A stretch of 64,000 nucleotides of DNA, taken from assembly GCA_963565915.1 (NCBI GenBank), contig OY751485.1, positions 1,054,001-1,118,000 on the forward strand. The letters run 5' to 3'. The position numbers and the translations under genes were made by a program. Under the pieces are notes generated by a model that saw only the letters and a program-made list of their open reading frames with translations, did no database searches and was not told where the DNA came from. Of the stretch, positions 51,720 to 63,049 are shown one piece after another (the stretch's first letter is position 1; the number at the start of each line of letters is the position of its first letter). The stretch comes from Entoloma clypeatum (Eukaryota; Basidiomycota; Agaricomycetes; Agaricales; Entolomataceae).

Positions 51720-52635
51720 ATGCCCCAAGGCTCGAGCACACAGCCCCCCCGATCCAGCGCCAACCTAGACGACTCCGAAGAGGAGCTCCTGCGCCGTCTG
51801 GCGCAGATACGCAAGGAAAAGGAGGAGGCGGAGGCAAGGAAGAAGGCGGAGGCCGAGAGGAGGGCGAGGGAGGCAGAGGCGAAGAAGAAGGCAGAGGCGG
51901 AGGCGAAGGCGGAGGTGGAGGCGGAGAGGAAGAGGGCGAAGAAGGCGGGGAAACAGAGGGCGGAGAGCGGAGCGGAGGAATCGGAGGTCCGGGGGGAGGC
52001 GTGTCAGGCCTGTGCAGAGGCGAAGGTGGAGTGCAAGTGGCCATTGTGAGTACCCGCTTTTTTTTCATCTTCTTTTTCTTACTGACAGTCTCCTTAGGCA
52101 GGGGAAAGGCACCGCATGCCAGCGGTGTAAAGACGGCAAACGGGTTTGCCTGAAAACCGGCGAGACGAGGGCGAAGCGGAAACGGGGGAAGACGGAGGAG
52201 GCCGTCGCGGAGGTCGCGGGCCCGAGCGGGGCAAAGAACTGCTGCGGCGCAGGGGTCGCGGAGGAGCTCCGGGAGCTCCGGGAGGCTCTGGAGGAGAGAG
52301 AGGAGCGGTCGGCGAGGGTCGGTTGGGCGCTGCTCCGGCAGCTGCAAATTTTAAACAACCACCTCGCCTACCGGAACTTCTTGCTGGAGGCGGCGGCTCC
52401 GGAGTCGGAGGATGACGGAGGGGAGGCGAAAAGTGCGGAAGAGGACGAGGAAGAGGACGAGGAGAAGGACGAGGGGTTGGACGAGGGGGAGCTTGCGGAA
52501 CTGCAAGCGGAGAAAATGGAGGAGGAGAAAAAGCAGGCGAGGAAAGCGGAGGAAGAAACAGGGGAAAAAACGGAGGAGTCGGAGGAAGGGTCGGAGAATG
52601 AGGGTCCGCCGGCCAAAAAGGCCAAAACCCAGTAG
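51720..52635 (+). CDS. Gypsy-2b antisense gene: coiled-coil Zn2Cys6 protein
   Basis: Exon 1 51720-52045 (MPQGSSTQPPRSSANLDD...), 52-bp intron 52046-52097 with GTGAGT donor, CTGAC branch (52082-52086) and TTAG acceptor, exon 2 52098-52635; 287 aa, frame preserved across the junction. Zn2Cys6 Cys at 95, 98, 105, 116, 119, 126. Strong coiled coil (18-80) before the finger, a helical leucine-rich segment and long acidic tail after it. Transcribed towards pol from the 3' LTR side; an AAATAAA lies upstream (about 51645). An upstream in-frame GTG exists at 51681, but ATG at 51720 is the first ATG. The overlapping 233-codon frame in this interval lacks the Cys motif. Confidence 0.82.
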
Positions 52636-52705
52636 CCCCTCCCCCCTCTAGTTTCTTTTCATTATTTTTTATTATTTTTTTGCAATATGAGAGTCTTGCG
52701 TGCTT

Positions 52706-55700
52706 CTATAGGTGTGATAAGGGGCCCGGTTTCTCCGGATACGCGGAGTGGAAGTCCGCGACTAAGTCCGTCGCGTGTTCGAGTTCCGTGGCGGGTAGCC
52801 AGGACTGTTCCTCATCGGTTCCTTCATAGCCTAGCCAACGGACTAGGTAGAGCAGTTTGCAAGAACGCCAACGATCCAGTTTGGTGTCAAGGATTTCGGC
52901 GATTTCGTATTCCACTTCTCCTTCAACGTCGACCGGAGGAGGCGGAGTTACTGTCCGGTTCGGAATGTCGTTCGGAACAGATGGCTCCAGCATGGAGATG
53001 TGGAAAACGGGGTGAACACCGCATATGGTGTCCGGAAGTCGGAGGGTGTAAGAGTGTGTACCATTCCTGGCAAGGATGTCAAAGGGGCCAAGATACTTTT
53101 CAGACAGCTTTTTGGAGGGTCGTGTAGTGCGGAAAAACTTAGCCTTCACAAAAGCTTGCTGTCCTACTTCGAGCGGAGGGGGCGGAGCACGCCAGAGATC
53201 GGTGGGGCCTTGATAACGTCGTTGAGCTTCTAGGATTGTAGATTTGAGTTCTTGGTGAAGCTCGTCCAGGTCTACGACGAATTGTCGGGCACGGGCGGAT
53301 GCGAGGTCGCGCTCCGGATGGACGGAGAGGTTCGGATGATAACCTTTATTGGCAAAGAAGGGCGAGATCCCGGTCGTAGCACTCGGAGCATTGTTGTACG
53401 CGAACTCCGCAAGCGGAAGTAGTTCGGACCAGTTGTCCTGTTGATAGTTACAGAAAATGCGGAGGTACTGTTCCAAGGTCTGGTTGGTACGTTCGGTTTG
53501 ACCGTCGCCTTCAGGATGGTAGCCAGAGGTGAAGTGCAGAGTCATGTTGAGGGCTTTTCTGAGGGAGCGGAAAAAGCGGGAGATGAACTCCGGGCCTCGG
53601 TCGGAGGTGACATGCTCCGGTACTCCGTGCTTGGAGAACACATGCAGGATGAACAAGGTGGCTAGATCTTCGGAGGTGCAGTGGATCGTAGTTGGAACAA
53701 AAATGCTTTGTTTTGTCATTCGGTCAACAATAACAAGGATTGCGTCAAAACCGCCGGAGGTCGGAAGTGTCTCGATGAAGTCCATGGATATGGAGTTCCA
53801 CGGAAGGTTCGGAACTGGGAGTTGCTTCAGCATACCATAGGGCTTGTGGCGTTGGGGTTTAGAGCGCATGCAAGTGGTGCAGGATTTGCAGTACTTTTTG
53901 ACAAAGTCTCGAACACCAGGCCAAGTATAATCTCGTTGAATGAGACTAACTGTCTTGTTCTGTCTGGGGTGTCCGGAGAGAATATGGTCGTGCTTGTTGC
54001 GGAGGGTGCGGAGCCGGAGGTTATCGGAGTTGGGGACATAAATGCGACCACTATGACGGAGGAAACCGTCGGAGTCTACGGACCAGTGCGGTTTGGGCTC
54101 CTTGAGATGGTCGGCATAGATTGGGTCGGATGGGAGTGAACGGAGGATGTCGGAGTGCAACTGTTCAATGTCCATTATGACTGTGGCGCGGAGAACAGGG
54201 GTGAACAACTCCGTAGCTCGGAGAGATGCGGACAGCTGTTCTTGGGAAAAGACTGGTCGGAAGTTGCTTGGGTTTACCAATGCATAGTCGCTATTCCCCT
54301 CTTTGGGATAGACGTCCCATCGTCTAGTCAAAGAGTCCGGCTTGGTACCGAGACGTCCGGGGCGGAAGCGAATCAAGAGATTGAACTGAGAGAGGAACTC
54401 GGACCACCGGGCCTGTCGGCGGGTGAGAACCTTTGTAGTGGCGAAATACTCCAGGTTCTTGTGGTCCGTGACAACATCGATCGGAGCAGCAGAGCCTTCA
54501 AGGTAATGTCGCCATACCTTGAATGCTTCATGGATAGCAAGTAACTCCTTGTCGTGCGTGTCGTAGTTGAGTTCCGGGGCGGTGAAGGTGCGGGAGTGGA
54601 ACGCTACTGGGTGTATCTCCTCGTCGGAGGTCCGGATGGACAAAATAGCACCAAGTGCGTAGTCGGAGGCGTCCGTCTCGATGATAATAGGTCGATCAGG
54701 AATCCAATGAGTGAGGACCGGTGCTTTGGTAAACGCGAGCTTCAACTCGTTGAACGCACTCCGTGCGGAGTCGGAGAAACGGAACGGAGTACCCTTCCGG
54801 GTGAGTCGGGTGAGCGGAACAACGATGTCCGAATAACCGTGGATGAAACGTCGATAGAAATTTGCGAATCCTAGGAAAGACTGTACGTCCTTCACTTTCC
54901 GAGGTTCAGGCCACTCTTGAATGGTCTTCACCTTGGTTTCGGACATGCGGAGACCGGAGGGAGAAAGGATGAAACCAAGATATTCGACTGTGTCGACAGA
55001 AAATTCACACTTGTCGGAGCGGACGTAAAGTCCGTTCTTGCGGAGACGTCGGAGAACTTCCTTGACATCGTCGGGGTGCTTGGCGGGGTCGTCGGAGTAA
55101 ATGAGAATGTCGTCAAGGTAGACCACCACTGTAACATCGAGGAGGTCACTGAAGATGTCATTCACAAATCGCTGAAAAGCAGCAGGGGCGTTGGATAGTC
55201 CAAAAGGCATAACAAGCCATTCAAACGATCCGTAACGAGTGTGGAAAGCGGTTTTCCATTCATCTCCGTTGGCAATGCGGACAAGATGATATGCATGCCG
55301 GAGATCGAGAGTGGTATAAACACGCGCTTTTCCGGCAGTGGAAAGGAGGTCGGAGATGAGCGGAAGAGGGTATCGATCCTTCTTGGTAACTTTGTTCAGG
55401 CCCCGATAGTCGACGCACAGGCGGAGGGAACCGTCCTTCTTTCGGACAAAGAGGACCGGAGCGCCATGCGGAGAGCAAGAGGGGCGAATGAAGCCAATGG
55501 CCAAATGTTTGTCTATGAAGTTTCGCAGGGCAGATAGTTCGGATTGTGAAATGGAGTACATAGGGCCAATAGGGGGAGTCGATCCATCTTCTAACTCGAT
55601 GCGGAGGTCATACGGACGATGCGGAGCGAGGGTGTCTGCTTTTGTCTTGCTAAAAACATCGGCAAAATCGTGATATTCCTCTGGGATATGGGAGAGGTCC

Positions 55701-56403
55701 GGAGGTTCCTCGGACATAGAAACGGATTGGGCGGAGATCGTGTGGTCGGAGAGGTGAATTTGGAAGGATTGGGCACCCGGAAGTTTGCAGGCGCGCACAA
55801 ATGCGGCTGCATTTATCAATGCAATATTCGGAACAACGTCCGGAGTAGCAGCGGGTGTGCCGGAGTCGGAGGTCGGAGTATCGGGAGAGGTCTGCGGAGG
55901 TAGCGGAGCTGACCTGGCAGAAGACGTCAAGGTCGGAGACTCCTTCAAGAGCTGTGGACGGAAAGTAATACTGCCCAATACCCAGTCAATCATAGGATTG
56001 TAGCGGGTGAGCCAGTTGTATCCAAGAACCATAGAACAGGAGGAATCGAGCGGAGTCACGTAGGCTGTAATGGCCATATATTCACCGGAGGAAAAGTATA
56101 CAGGGAGATCAACCGCCTGAGTAATGACGGAGTTGGACGTTCCGTCAAATAATTTAAGTTCGATCGGAGGTATGGAGGTGAAAGGGAGTTTATAGGATGA
56201 AGCATAACGGGAGTCAATAAAACAATGAGTAGAGCCGGAGTCCACAAGGGCGGCTATCGGAGAAGAATCGGAGATAAGCGGAGATGTAAGTCGGACACGG
56301 AGGGAATTGGGATCGGAAAGAGCGGAAGCGTTGAGTAGAGCGGTAGTACGGATGGGTTCAACGCAGTCCTCAGGCCGTACAGAGTCCTGTGGACTGCCCG
56401 CTA
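52706..56403 (-). CDS. Gypsy-2b Pol
   Basis: Same architecture as the 2a Pol: protease VDSGSTHCF near 56245, RT YLDDILIYS, RNase H, H2C2/DDE integrase, chromodomain. Open from the gag stop region to 52706, no ATG before protease, so expression needs the -1 slip at 56404-56410. Confidence 0.93.
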
Positions 56404-57558
56404 ATTTTTTGTTTCGTCCGTGGTCTTGGCTTGGGCAGCGCGCGCCTTAGCCTTAGAGGCGGAGGACGAAGACTTCAGGCAATCTTTCGCGATGTGTCCA
56501 GCTTTGCCACAAAACATACAGAGGTTGTTGTCAAAACGGCGTTTGCGTTCCTCCGGAGTTAGCTTTCCGTCTTTTCCGAGTTTGTCGGAGATGTCGGACT
56601 TGGGAGTGGAGGAAGGCTTCGACTGTTTGCCCTGGTTCTGTGTCTGTGGTTTGGCTTTGGAGTTTTTATCAGAGTTTGCGGAGGGGGTTTTAGCTTCGGA
56701 TTTGTCGGATTTGGATGCGGACTTGTCGGAGCGGGACTTCTCGCGATGACGTTCCCAGTGGCGAGCATCAATAGTCTGTGCTAGCTCCCTAAGTGCTGGT
56801 AACGTGCTTGGCTTTGCTTGAGTCCCAAGGACATCTTTAATCCGCTCTGCCAACCCGGAGTAGTACCGGTGATGCAGGGCGGAGCTGTCCCAGTGCGTTT
56901 TGGCAGCAAGGCGTGTGAACTCGATATTATACTTGAGAATATGTTGATTTTCGCGCATTTTGAGATTGTCCAGAGAGTCGGCAGCATCCGCAACGGGGTC
57001 AATGACCCCGAATTCCGTGCGGAGTGTGCGGAGGAATGCGGACCAATCTTCGTACCAGTCCGGGGGGTTATCCGGGTCCGGTTCGATGATGAAATGCTCG
57101 AAATAATCGAGAGCTGTGCCTCGGAGGAAAGAGATGGCGAGAGTGATTTTGGCAGAGTCATCGTCATACTCGGAGTTGTCGCGGAAGAACAATGTGCATT
57201 GGAGGATGAACTGGTTCAGTTTCCGGGGATCGGAACCGTCGAAGGTGTCCGGATCCTTAGCCTTTTTATGATGCTTGTGACCTTTGCTGCGTTTGAGTTC
57301 ATTGGTCATTAAGAGGAAAGCATCCGCAAGGGCTTGTGGGCCGAAAATATTCTGAGGAGACGGGGGTGCAGATTCTATGGGGGAAGTGGGGATCGGAATA
57401 TTATGCGGAGGTGTGATGGGCTGAAAACCCGGAGGTGTCGGAGTAGTGGGAGTTACGGGGGATAGTTCTGTTAAACGTTGTTCGACATTTTGTAGAACCT
57501 GTTGCCTAGAAGTGCCAGCTTCTGCGGCTTTTGCTGTCTTGGTGTTTCGGAGTGCCAT
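56401..57558 (-). CDS. Gypsy-2b Gag
   Basis: 385 aa, MALRNTKTAK start. Pro/Thr-rich N-terminus (25-75), gag core (PDTFDGSDPRKLNQF, LAISFLRGTALDYFEHF, MRENQHILKYNIEFTRLA), Ser/Lys-rich linker, one CCHC knuckle (CMFCGKAGHIAKDC). It forms the particle and binds RNA. The stop codon is directly preceded by the slippery heptamer. Confidence 0.93.
   Translation of the reverse strand: MALRNTKTAKAAEAGTSRQQVLQNVEQRLTELSPVTPTTPTPPGFQPITPPHNIPIPTSPIESAPPSPQNIFGPQALADAFLLMTNELKRSKGHKHHKKAKDPDTFDGSDPRKLNQFILQCTLFFRDNSEYDDDSAKITLAISFLRGTALDYFEHFIIEPDPDNPPDWYEDWSAFLRTLRTEFGVIDPVADAADSLDNLKMRENQHILKYNIEFTRLAAKTHWDSSALHHRYYSGLAERIKDVLGTQAKPSTLPALRELAQTIDARHWERHREKSRSDKSASKSDKSEAKTPSANSDKNSKAKPQTQNQGKQSKPSSTPKSDISDKLGKDGKLTPEERKRRFDNNLCMFCGKAGHIAKDCLKSSSSASKAKARAAQAKTTDETKN
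56404..56410 (-). promoter_or_regulatory. Gypsy-2b -1 frameshift heptamer
   Basis: Minus-strand A_AAA_AAT immediately before the gag TAG (56403-56401), identical to Gypsy-2a. Confidence 0.6.
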
Positions 57559-57598
57559 GACTAGCAGGAATCCAAAAACGGTTTGAGTTCGAATATAC

Positions 57599-58320
57599 TG
57601 TTAAGTAGGTGAAAAGTTGGAGCTTTGTCGGAGTCCGTTGGAGGTCGGACGAAGGACTGAGGCCGGAGCGGAACTCCGGGAATGCGGAGGAACAACGAAG
57701 AGGAGGGACGTGGCTTCAACGTATGTGTTGCGCCGCCGTTTGTTGGATAAGGTGTCCCAATTTCAGGAGGTCGGAGGAGAGGTCGGAGATGCGGAGGTCC
57801 TCGGAAAGATCTCGGTGAGAGACACGTTGACGTGGAAATGGTCGGACGACGTCGGAGTTGTGACTCGGACACAGTACTGAGCTCGTCGAAGGGTAACGAT
57901 GGAGGAAGAGCAGTAGATGAGGATGTCGTCGGCGTATTGTACCACAGCGAGGATCTCTGGCATGAACGGGGAGTAGAGGAGTGAACTTTGTTGATATTCG
58001 AACTGAGGAACTACAGGTATGGTACAAGCTTAAATATCTAAATGAGATTACTTTACGGAGATGGTCGGAGTAGGTCCGGAGTTGTGGCGTAAGTTGCCAG
58101 CGACTGTAACGAACATCGGAGATGTCGGTCAACGGACCATGCGGAAAAGGCGATGCATAAGTAAACGGGAATATGAATATGAAATGCATAAAGGCATGGA
58201 GTTATGAATATGAAATGCACGATGGCAACGTGCGGAGATGTGGAGGTAACGGATGTCCGGAAAGTCCGGAAAGTCGGAGGACGATCGGAGTGGATCGGAG
58301 ATTCGGAGACGGATATAACA
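57599..58320 (-). repeat. 5' LTR of Gypsy-2b
   Basis: 722 bp; followed on the minus strand by the same GTATATTCGAACT primer region (57598-57586). Confidence 0.9.
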
Positions 58321-58423
58321 AGAAGTTGAACGTGTCTGATGAAATGCAACCAAGTCCATGTTTGCCAAGTGCCTTCATAAATCCCTAGCTGTATTTCGTT
58401 ATACTTAGACATCTCTACATCCT

Positions 58424-58684
58424 TGTTGGACTATAGTCCCGTATATCTCATTGCTTACATACACTTGCGTCACATGATCCATTTGTTTATATTGTTTGTG
58501 CGATCACTTTCCATCCTCAGTCGTTTCTTCCCTGAACACTGAGGATGTAAGTGATCTCTCTTCATTCCACATGCCTATAGATACTTACATCTCTATAGTC
58601 ATGGTTTCTTCATAGGTCAGAAATATAGTCGTTTCTTCCCTGAACACTGAGGTTTCATGGTTTCTTCATAGTCACCATTCATCA
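58424..58684 (+). repeat. Copia-B-family 5' LTR
   Basis: 261 bp TGTTGGACTATAGTCCC...ATTCATCA, homologous to 9850-10101 in opposite orientation. It is followed directly by GGTTATGAGCCC, an iMet-anticodon-type primer site, so this is a 5' LTR whose element is cut off by Gypsy-4. Confidence 0.82.
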
Positions 58685-59100
58685 GGTTATGAGCCCCCTT
58701 TAGTGGTGTACTAAGGGGATACCTGGATCCTTGGTTGTTTTTCTCCAACAGCTCACTCCCTCTGATCCTTTCACGGTGCATATACCCAACTTCACAATCT
58801 TTTTCTCCACCTACTCAAAGTCTTTCATAACGTGATGCATATATTCAAGTCTTCCATGACGCGACACATATATCCAACTTGGCAACACATTCTATGGACA
58901 GCACTGCACCGCTGTGCTCCCCTCCGCCAGCATATCCAGATTACTTCACCACCACACGGCAGCCTTCAAGCACAAAGTCTGCGCCGGTTCTTTCAATGAC
59001 CAAATCACTGGTGTTCCGCTCGCCGGTCCACCTGCCCTCCCTGACACACTCGTCTCGACCATCCAGCCCCCCTGCCAGTGCCCACCCCATTCCTTTTTCA
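58685..59100 (+). other. Copia internal leader, truncated
   Basis: About 400 bp following the copia primer site. Short frames only (for example PDYFTTTRQPSSTKSAP near 58940); no gag motif before the Gypsy-4 LTR starts at 59101. Confidence 0.45.
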
Positions 59101-59398
59101 TGTTGAGGCAACGCTAAGTCAAACGATGTCGCAAGCCCAAACTTAGGAACTTAGAAGATGGAACGTGGAGAGATGAGAAAGGGGCTGTATTGCCAAGAGA
59201 CCCAGCGGGAATCTCAAGAGAACAAGCTATTGAATACAAGTGAAAGTACCCTACTTATATATGTAAATACCATGAGGCTGCATTGAGGCAGCGTCATGCT
59301 GTGTGATTGATAAGATGTCCTCATGTACGATATGATGTAGATAAGATAAGATTGAAATAAGATGAGATAAAGTGAAAAGTGAAAATATGATCATAACA
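59101..59398 (-). repeat. 3' LTR of Gypsy-4
   Basis: Minus strand TGTTATGATC...GCCTCAACA, preceded by the purine tract AGAAAGGGGGTAA. The outer boundary is inferred from the TG...CA ends; no second copy is available to confirm it. Confidence 0.6.
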
Positions 59399-59409
59399 TT
59401 ACCCCCTTT

Positions 59410-62190
59410 CTAGATCTCAACTTCCAGGCGAGATATGATGTCGTCCGGGGTGTCCATGAAGTTCTCATATGGTTTAAATTTCAGTCCTTCAAAGATGTTT
59501 GTGCGTAAGCGGGGGGGTGCATTCAGGTTTAATTTAAAGAAGTCCTCCACTGCTTCCTTGGCATGTTCCAGGTGATCCTCAGGTTCCCACGTGTTGTGGT
59601 CCGGAGTCAGACCTTCCCATTGCACTAAATATTCCAGCTTTTCTCTCTTCAACCTTGAGTCAATAACTTTAGTGACATCGTACTCCTCTTTGCTATTGAT
59701 AACTATGGGATTTGGTGCTTGCACCTTTTGCGATTTAAATAGTGGTTCCTTGAATAATTGGACCCATGATACATTGATAACCAGGTGGATTTTCCACGAC
59801 TTAGGCAATTTAAGTTCCACAGCATGTGACGAAATGATTTTGGTTATGGTATAGGGTCCAATCCATCGTTCGGCAAGTTTCTTTAAGGGTCGGTTCAACT
59901 TCAGGTCTTTAGTTGATAACCAAACTTTGTCGCCAACTTTGTAAACTGGTGCATCACCCCGTTTCAGGTTTGCATACCGTTCCATCTCTTCTCATGCTTT
60001 TACTAGTGCCGCTTCTGCCTCCTCATGAATCTTCATTCGTTCCGCAAATTCTTTTGCCAGTTCTGACTTTTCTGTTCTCTGAGGTTCTATGCCCATCCTA
60101 GGGTTAAACCCATAATTTACATAGAACGGCGAAAACTGAGTTGCTGTGTGAATTTTATTATTATAGGCAAACTCCGCGGTTGCCATCCATTCAGGCCAAT
60201 CTGTTTGCCGATGGGAGATAAAGGATCTCAGATATTGCTCCAACTCCTGATTGATGCGTTCTGTCTGTCCATCTGTCTGTGGATGATACGCCGTTGATAA
60301 TTTAGTTGTGATTCCCAATATTTTATTTAGTTCCTTCATAAATATTGCCGCAAACTGTGGTCCGTGATCTGATGTTAATGATTCTGGAAGTCCATGAAGT
60401 TTCCAGACTTCATCCCAATATAGTTTAGCTAATCCTTCTGCCGAAACTTCATCACATGTTTTGATAAAGTGTGACTGCTTAGTGGATCTGCAAGCCACAA
60501 CTAATACCGTGTTCTACCCCTGAGCTTCTGGGAGTCCTACAATAAAATCTGCCGTAACGTGTTTCCATGGTCCTGCATGTTCCATGTTTGCTTTTAATTT
60601 ACCGGCTAGCGGTTGAGGCATGTTTTTTGATCATTGACATCTGTCGCAGCCCTTGACGTATGCTTTGACCATGTTTGTAATTCCAGGCCACCAATAATTA
60701 CATGTAACCAATTCCAGGGTTTTCCATTGCCCCGGATGTCCCGCAACTGGATTGTTGTGATGTAATTTAATAATCTCCACCCTGAGTTCCTGATCCTTTG
60801 GAACATACACCTTTCCTCTATGCAACCATAGACCCTGCTCCTCATGCCATTCCTCCGCTCGTAGTGTTTTTGTGTTTGTTTTCTTTAATTCTTCCACCAC
60901 TTTGAGCACTTGCTCATCAAATTCTTTTGCATCCCTGATGTGTTTCAATAGTTTAGTTTCTTCTCCATCAATAAGTAGATGTCCCCGATCCATTGCACGC
61001 AAGTGGAAATATTTGGATTTCAATAGAGTTACATCCTCATTGTTATTTTCCACCCCCTTTCTATGGTTGACTCTTCTCAAAAGAGCGTCCGCCTTCCCCA
61101 TTGAAGTTCCTGCCTTGTGTATTAATTTAAAGTTGCAACGTGTTAGATACAATGCCCAACGTGCTTGTCTGTGATTAAGCTTTCGACCCTGCATGAAGTA
61201 CTCAAGGTTTTTATGATCGGTCCAGATCTCGACCTCATGTTTGGCTCCTTCAAGGTGGTGTCTCCATGCTTCCAGCGCTCGAATTATGCCCAGCATTTCT
61301 TTATTGTGTACATCATAATTTCGTTCCATGTCATTTAATCCTTTAGATAAAAAGGCACATGGCCTCCATTTCTCGTCCTCACATTCCATAGATAGAATCG
61401 CTCCCGTGGCGAAGTCCAATGCATCTGATTCTACTCTTAACTTCTGATCTGGATCAGGAGATACCAATATGGGTGCTTCCGTAAATAATTTCTTTAGCAC
61501 ATTAAATGCTTCCTCCTATTCTATACTCCGTTTCCATACCATGTCCTTCCTTGTTAACTTATGTAATAGTCCGGCCACTTTAGAGAAGTCCTTGACAAAT
61601 CTCCGATAGAAATTGGCGAGTCCAAGGAATGATTGTACTTCCTTGACCTTATTCGGTGTCAGCCATTGTTTGATGGCGTCTACTTTTGAAGGGTCCATCC
61701 GAATTCCGTCTTTCCCAATAATTAATCCCAAGAACTCTATTTTGTCTCTATCAAAGAAACATTTCTCTGGTTTCAGGAATAAATCGTTTTCTCATAATCT
61801 TTTCAAAACTTCCTCCACTATGGCGTCATGTCCTTCCTCTCCTTCTGTTGCCACCAATATATCATTGATATAAATAACTACATATCCCTGGTTGATCAAG
61901 TCCCTAAATATATCATTCATCATGGTCTGGAATGTGCTCGGGGAATTATTCAATCCAAAAAACATGACTGTTGGTTCAAAGGCTCCATCGGGGGTTGTAA
62001 ATGCCACCTTCCACTTGTCTCCTTCCTTGATGCGCACATTGTTGTAGCCCCATCTGAGATCCATCTTGGTGAACCTTTTCTTCCCTTTTAACTTATCGAT
62101 CAACTCCGGAATCAACGGGAGGGGGTAATTATTGCGGACAGTCCAGCTGTTGATATGTCGGTTTATAATCCTCACACATGTTACCCCCAC
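59410..62190 (-). pseudogene. Gypsy-4 Pol remnant
   Basis: RT with [19 protein letters not shown] and the active site YINDILVAT (normal YIDDIL: Asp to Asn). Then FLGLANFYRRFVKDFSK, RNase H (VESDALDFATGAIL), integrase finger ([12 protein letters not shown] ... CDRCQ), core ([22 protein letters not shown]) and chromodomain (YLVQWEGLTPDHNTWEPE). Stops at about 61793, 60632 and 59993 are TGA at expected Arg codons; those near 61515 and 60516 are TAG. Confidence 0.85.
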
Positions 62191-62317
62191 CTATGTCTAT
62201 TTCTACAGAACATGATACAGATACATCACCAACAATAGACAATCCTGTACCAGCATCCCCTGCAAAATCTGATGTTCTTTACATCTATAACACGTCTGAT
62301 CCTGTGTCCCTGGCTCT
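62178..62317 (+). pseudogene. Plus-strand polyprotein fragment
   Basis: A short open stretch (STEHDTDTSPTIDNPVPA ... VLYIYNTSDPVSLAL) reads like the region between gag and protease of a gypsy polyprotein. It is cut at 62318 by a Gypsy-3-family LTR. Family uncertain. Confidence 0.35.
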
Positions 62318-62874
62318 TGTTACGGCGATAGCCTACAACAACAAGTTCAACAGATCGGATCACGTGGGTTCGAACTGGTTCCACAACAAGTCCCTCAATA
62401 GGTCGACTTGGTCAATCGGCGAGTTCCTCAGAAGGACGACTCGGTTCGGGTCAAGCAGAGCTAAGTCCTCGCAAGGCACTTAGTTAGAGAGCGTTCGAAG
62501 TGGTAGACAAGTAAGCGTTGTTTGCCTAGGTCAAGCTGAGGACCTCTACTCTAAGGTTACAGGTCTTATATACGTTATCCTATAGCTATAAATAAGTAGG
62601 TGCTGCGCAGGAGCTAAATAAGCCATTGGTTAGATAGATGTTTCAAGGGGTTGTGGCATAAGAGTCAGAGATAAGGCCGTGAGGCCGTCAGTCAGAGATA
62701 ACGAGTGAAAATGTATCTAAAAGGGGAATAGTCCGAGTCAGTATGAGTCATAGCGCTGATAGAGGGGACACATGTCCCAGGGTCATTGGAGTTAAGTGAA
62801 ACGGGGTGTGATGGGGAATCAAGGGTTGAAGGGTCGTGTGAAGGTGCGTAGGAAAAGGGTGAAAAAGTGTAACA
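62318..62874 (-). repeat. 3' LTR of Gypsy-3b
   Basis: 557 bp, near-identical reverse complement of 49285-49841 apart from scattered changes such as CTATCGCC versus CTACCGCC. Confidence 0.88.
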
Positions 62875-62915
62875 TTACCCCCCTTCTATGCTTGAAGTCA
62901 CCGGCTTCAATGTTT

Positions 62916-63043
62916 TCAAGTTGCCATGTTGTGTATGGCATCGTTGTCAAACTCGTACTGGTCATCTTCCAGCGCTGCATAACCCGGGCCCAAGCACTCG
63001 TAATCGTAGTGTCCGGGTGCCTTCTTCCAACACTTCTGACATA
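62916..63043 (-). pseudogene. Tail of the Gypsy-3 extra ORF, interrupted by Tc1
   Basis: Encodes the C-terminal part (CQKCWKKAPGHYDYECLGPG ... IHNMAT) matching residues 257-298 of the 48347-49243 protein. Split at TA 63042-63043. Confidence 0.8.
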
Positions 63044-63049
63044 CAGTGC

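Larger units (their letters stand above)
50878..58320 (-). mobile_element. Gypsy-2b: complete chromovirus with antisense Zn2Cys6 gene
   Basis: 7,443 bp, 722-bp LTRs (50878-51599, 57599-58320), TSD AGAAG (50873-50877, 58321-58325). All frames are open: gag, frameshift-dependent pol and the opposite-strand gene. It lies in inverted orientation to Gypsy-2a with about 7.6 kb between them. Probably the active-type copy of the family. Confidence 0.94.
59101..62190 (-). mobile_element. Gypsy-4: decayed chromovirus, 3' half
   Basis: Contains pol from RT to chromodomain plus the 3' LTR. Gag, protease and 5' LTR are missing. Truncated near 62190, next to an unrelated plus-strand gypsy fragment and a Gypsy-3-family LTR. 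Confidence 0.8.
62318..63043 (-). mobile_element. Gypsy-3b: 3' end of a second Gypsy-3 copy
   Basis: 3' LTR (62318-62874, 557 bp) plus purine tract and the end of the extra ORF, in minus orientation. Interrupted at a TA by the Tc1-like element at 63044; the rest would lie beyond the window. Confidence 0.85.

Noticed and set aside
51452..52153. 233-codon Gly/Glu-rich frame (and its mirror 41967-42668)
   Set aside because: It overlaps the antisense Zn2Cys6 gene in another frame. It is low-complexity and has no domain; the Cys-motif frame with a clean intron is the better explanation.
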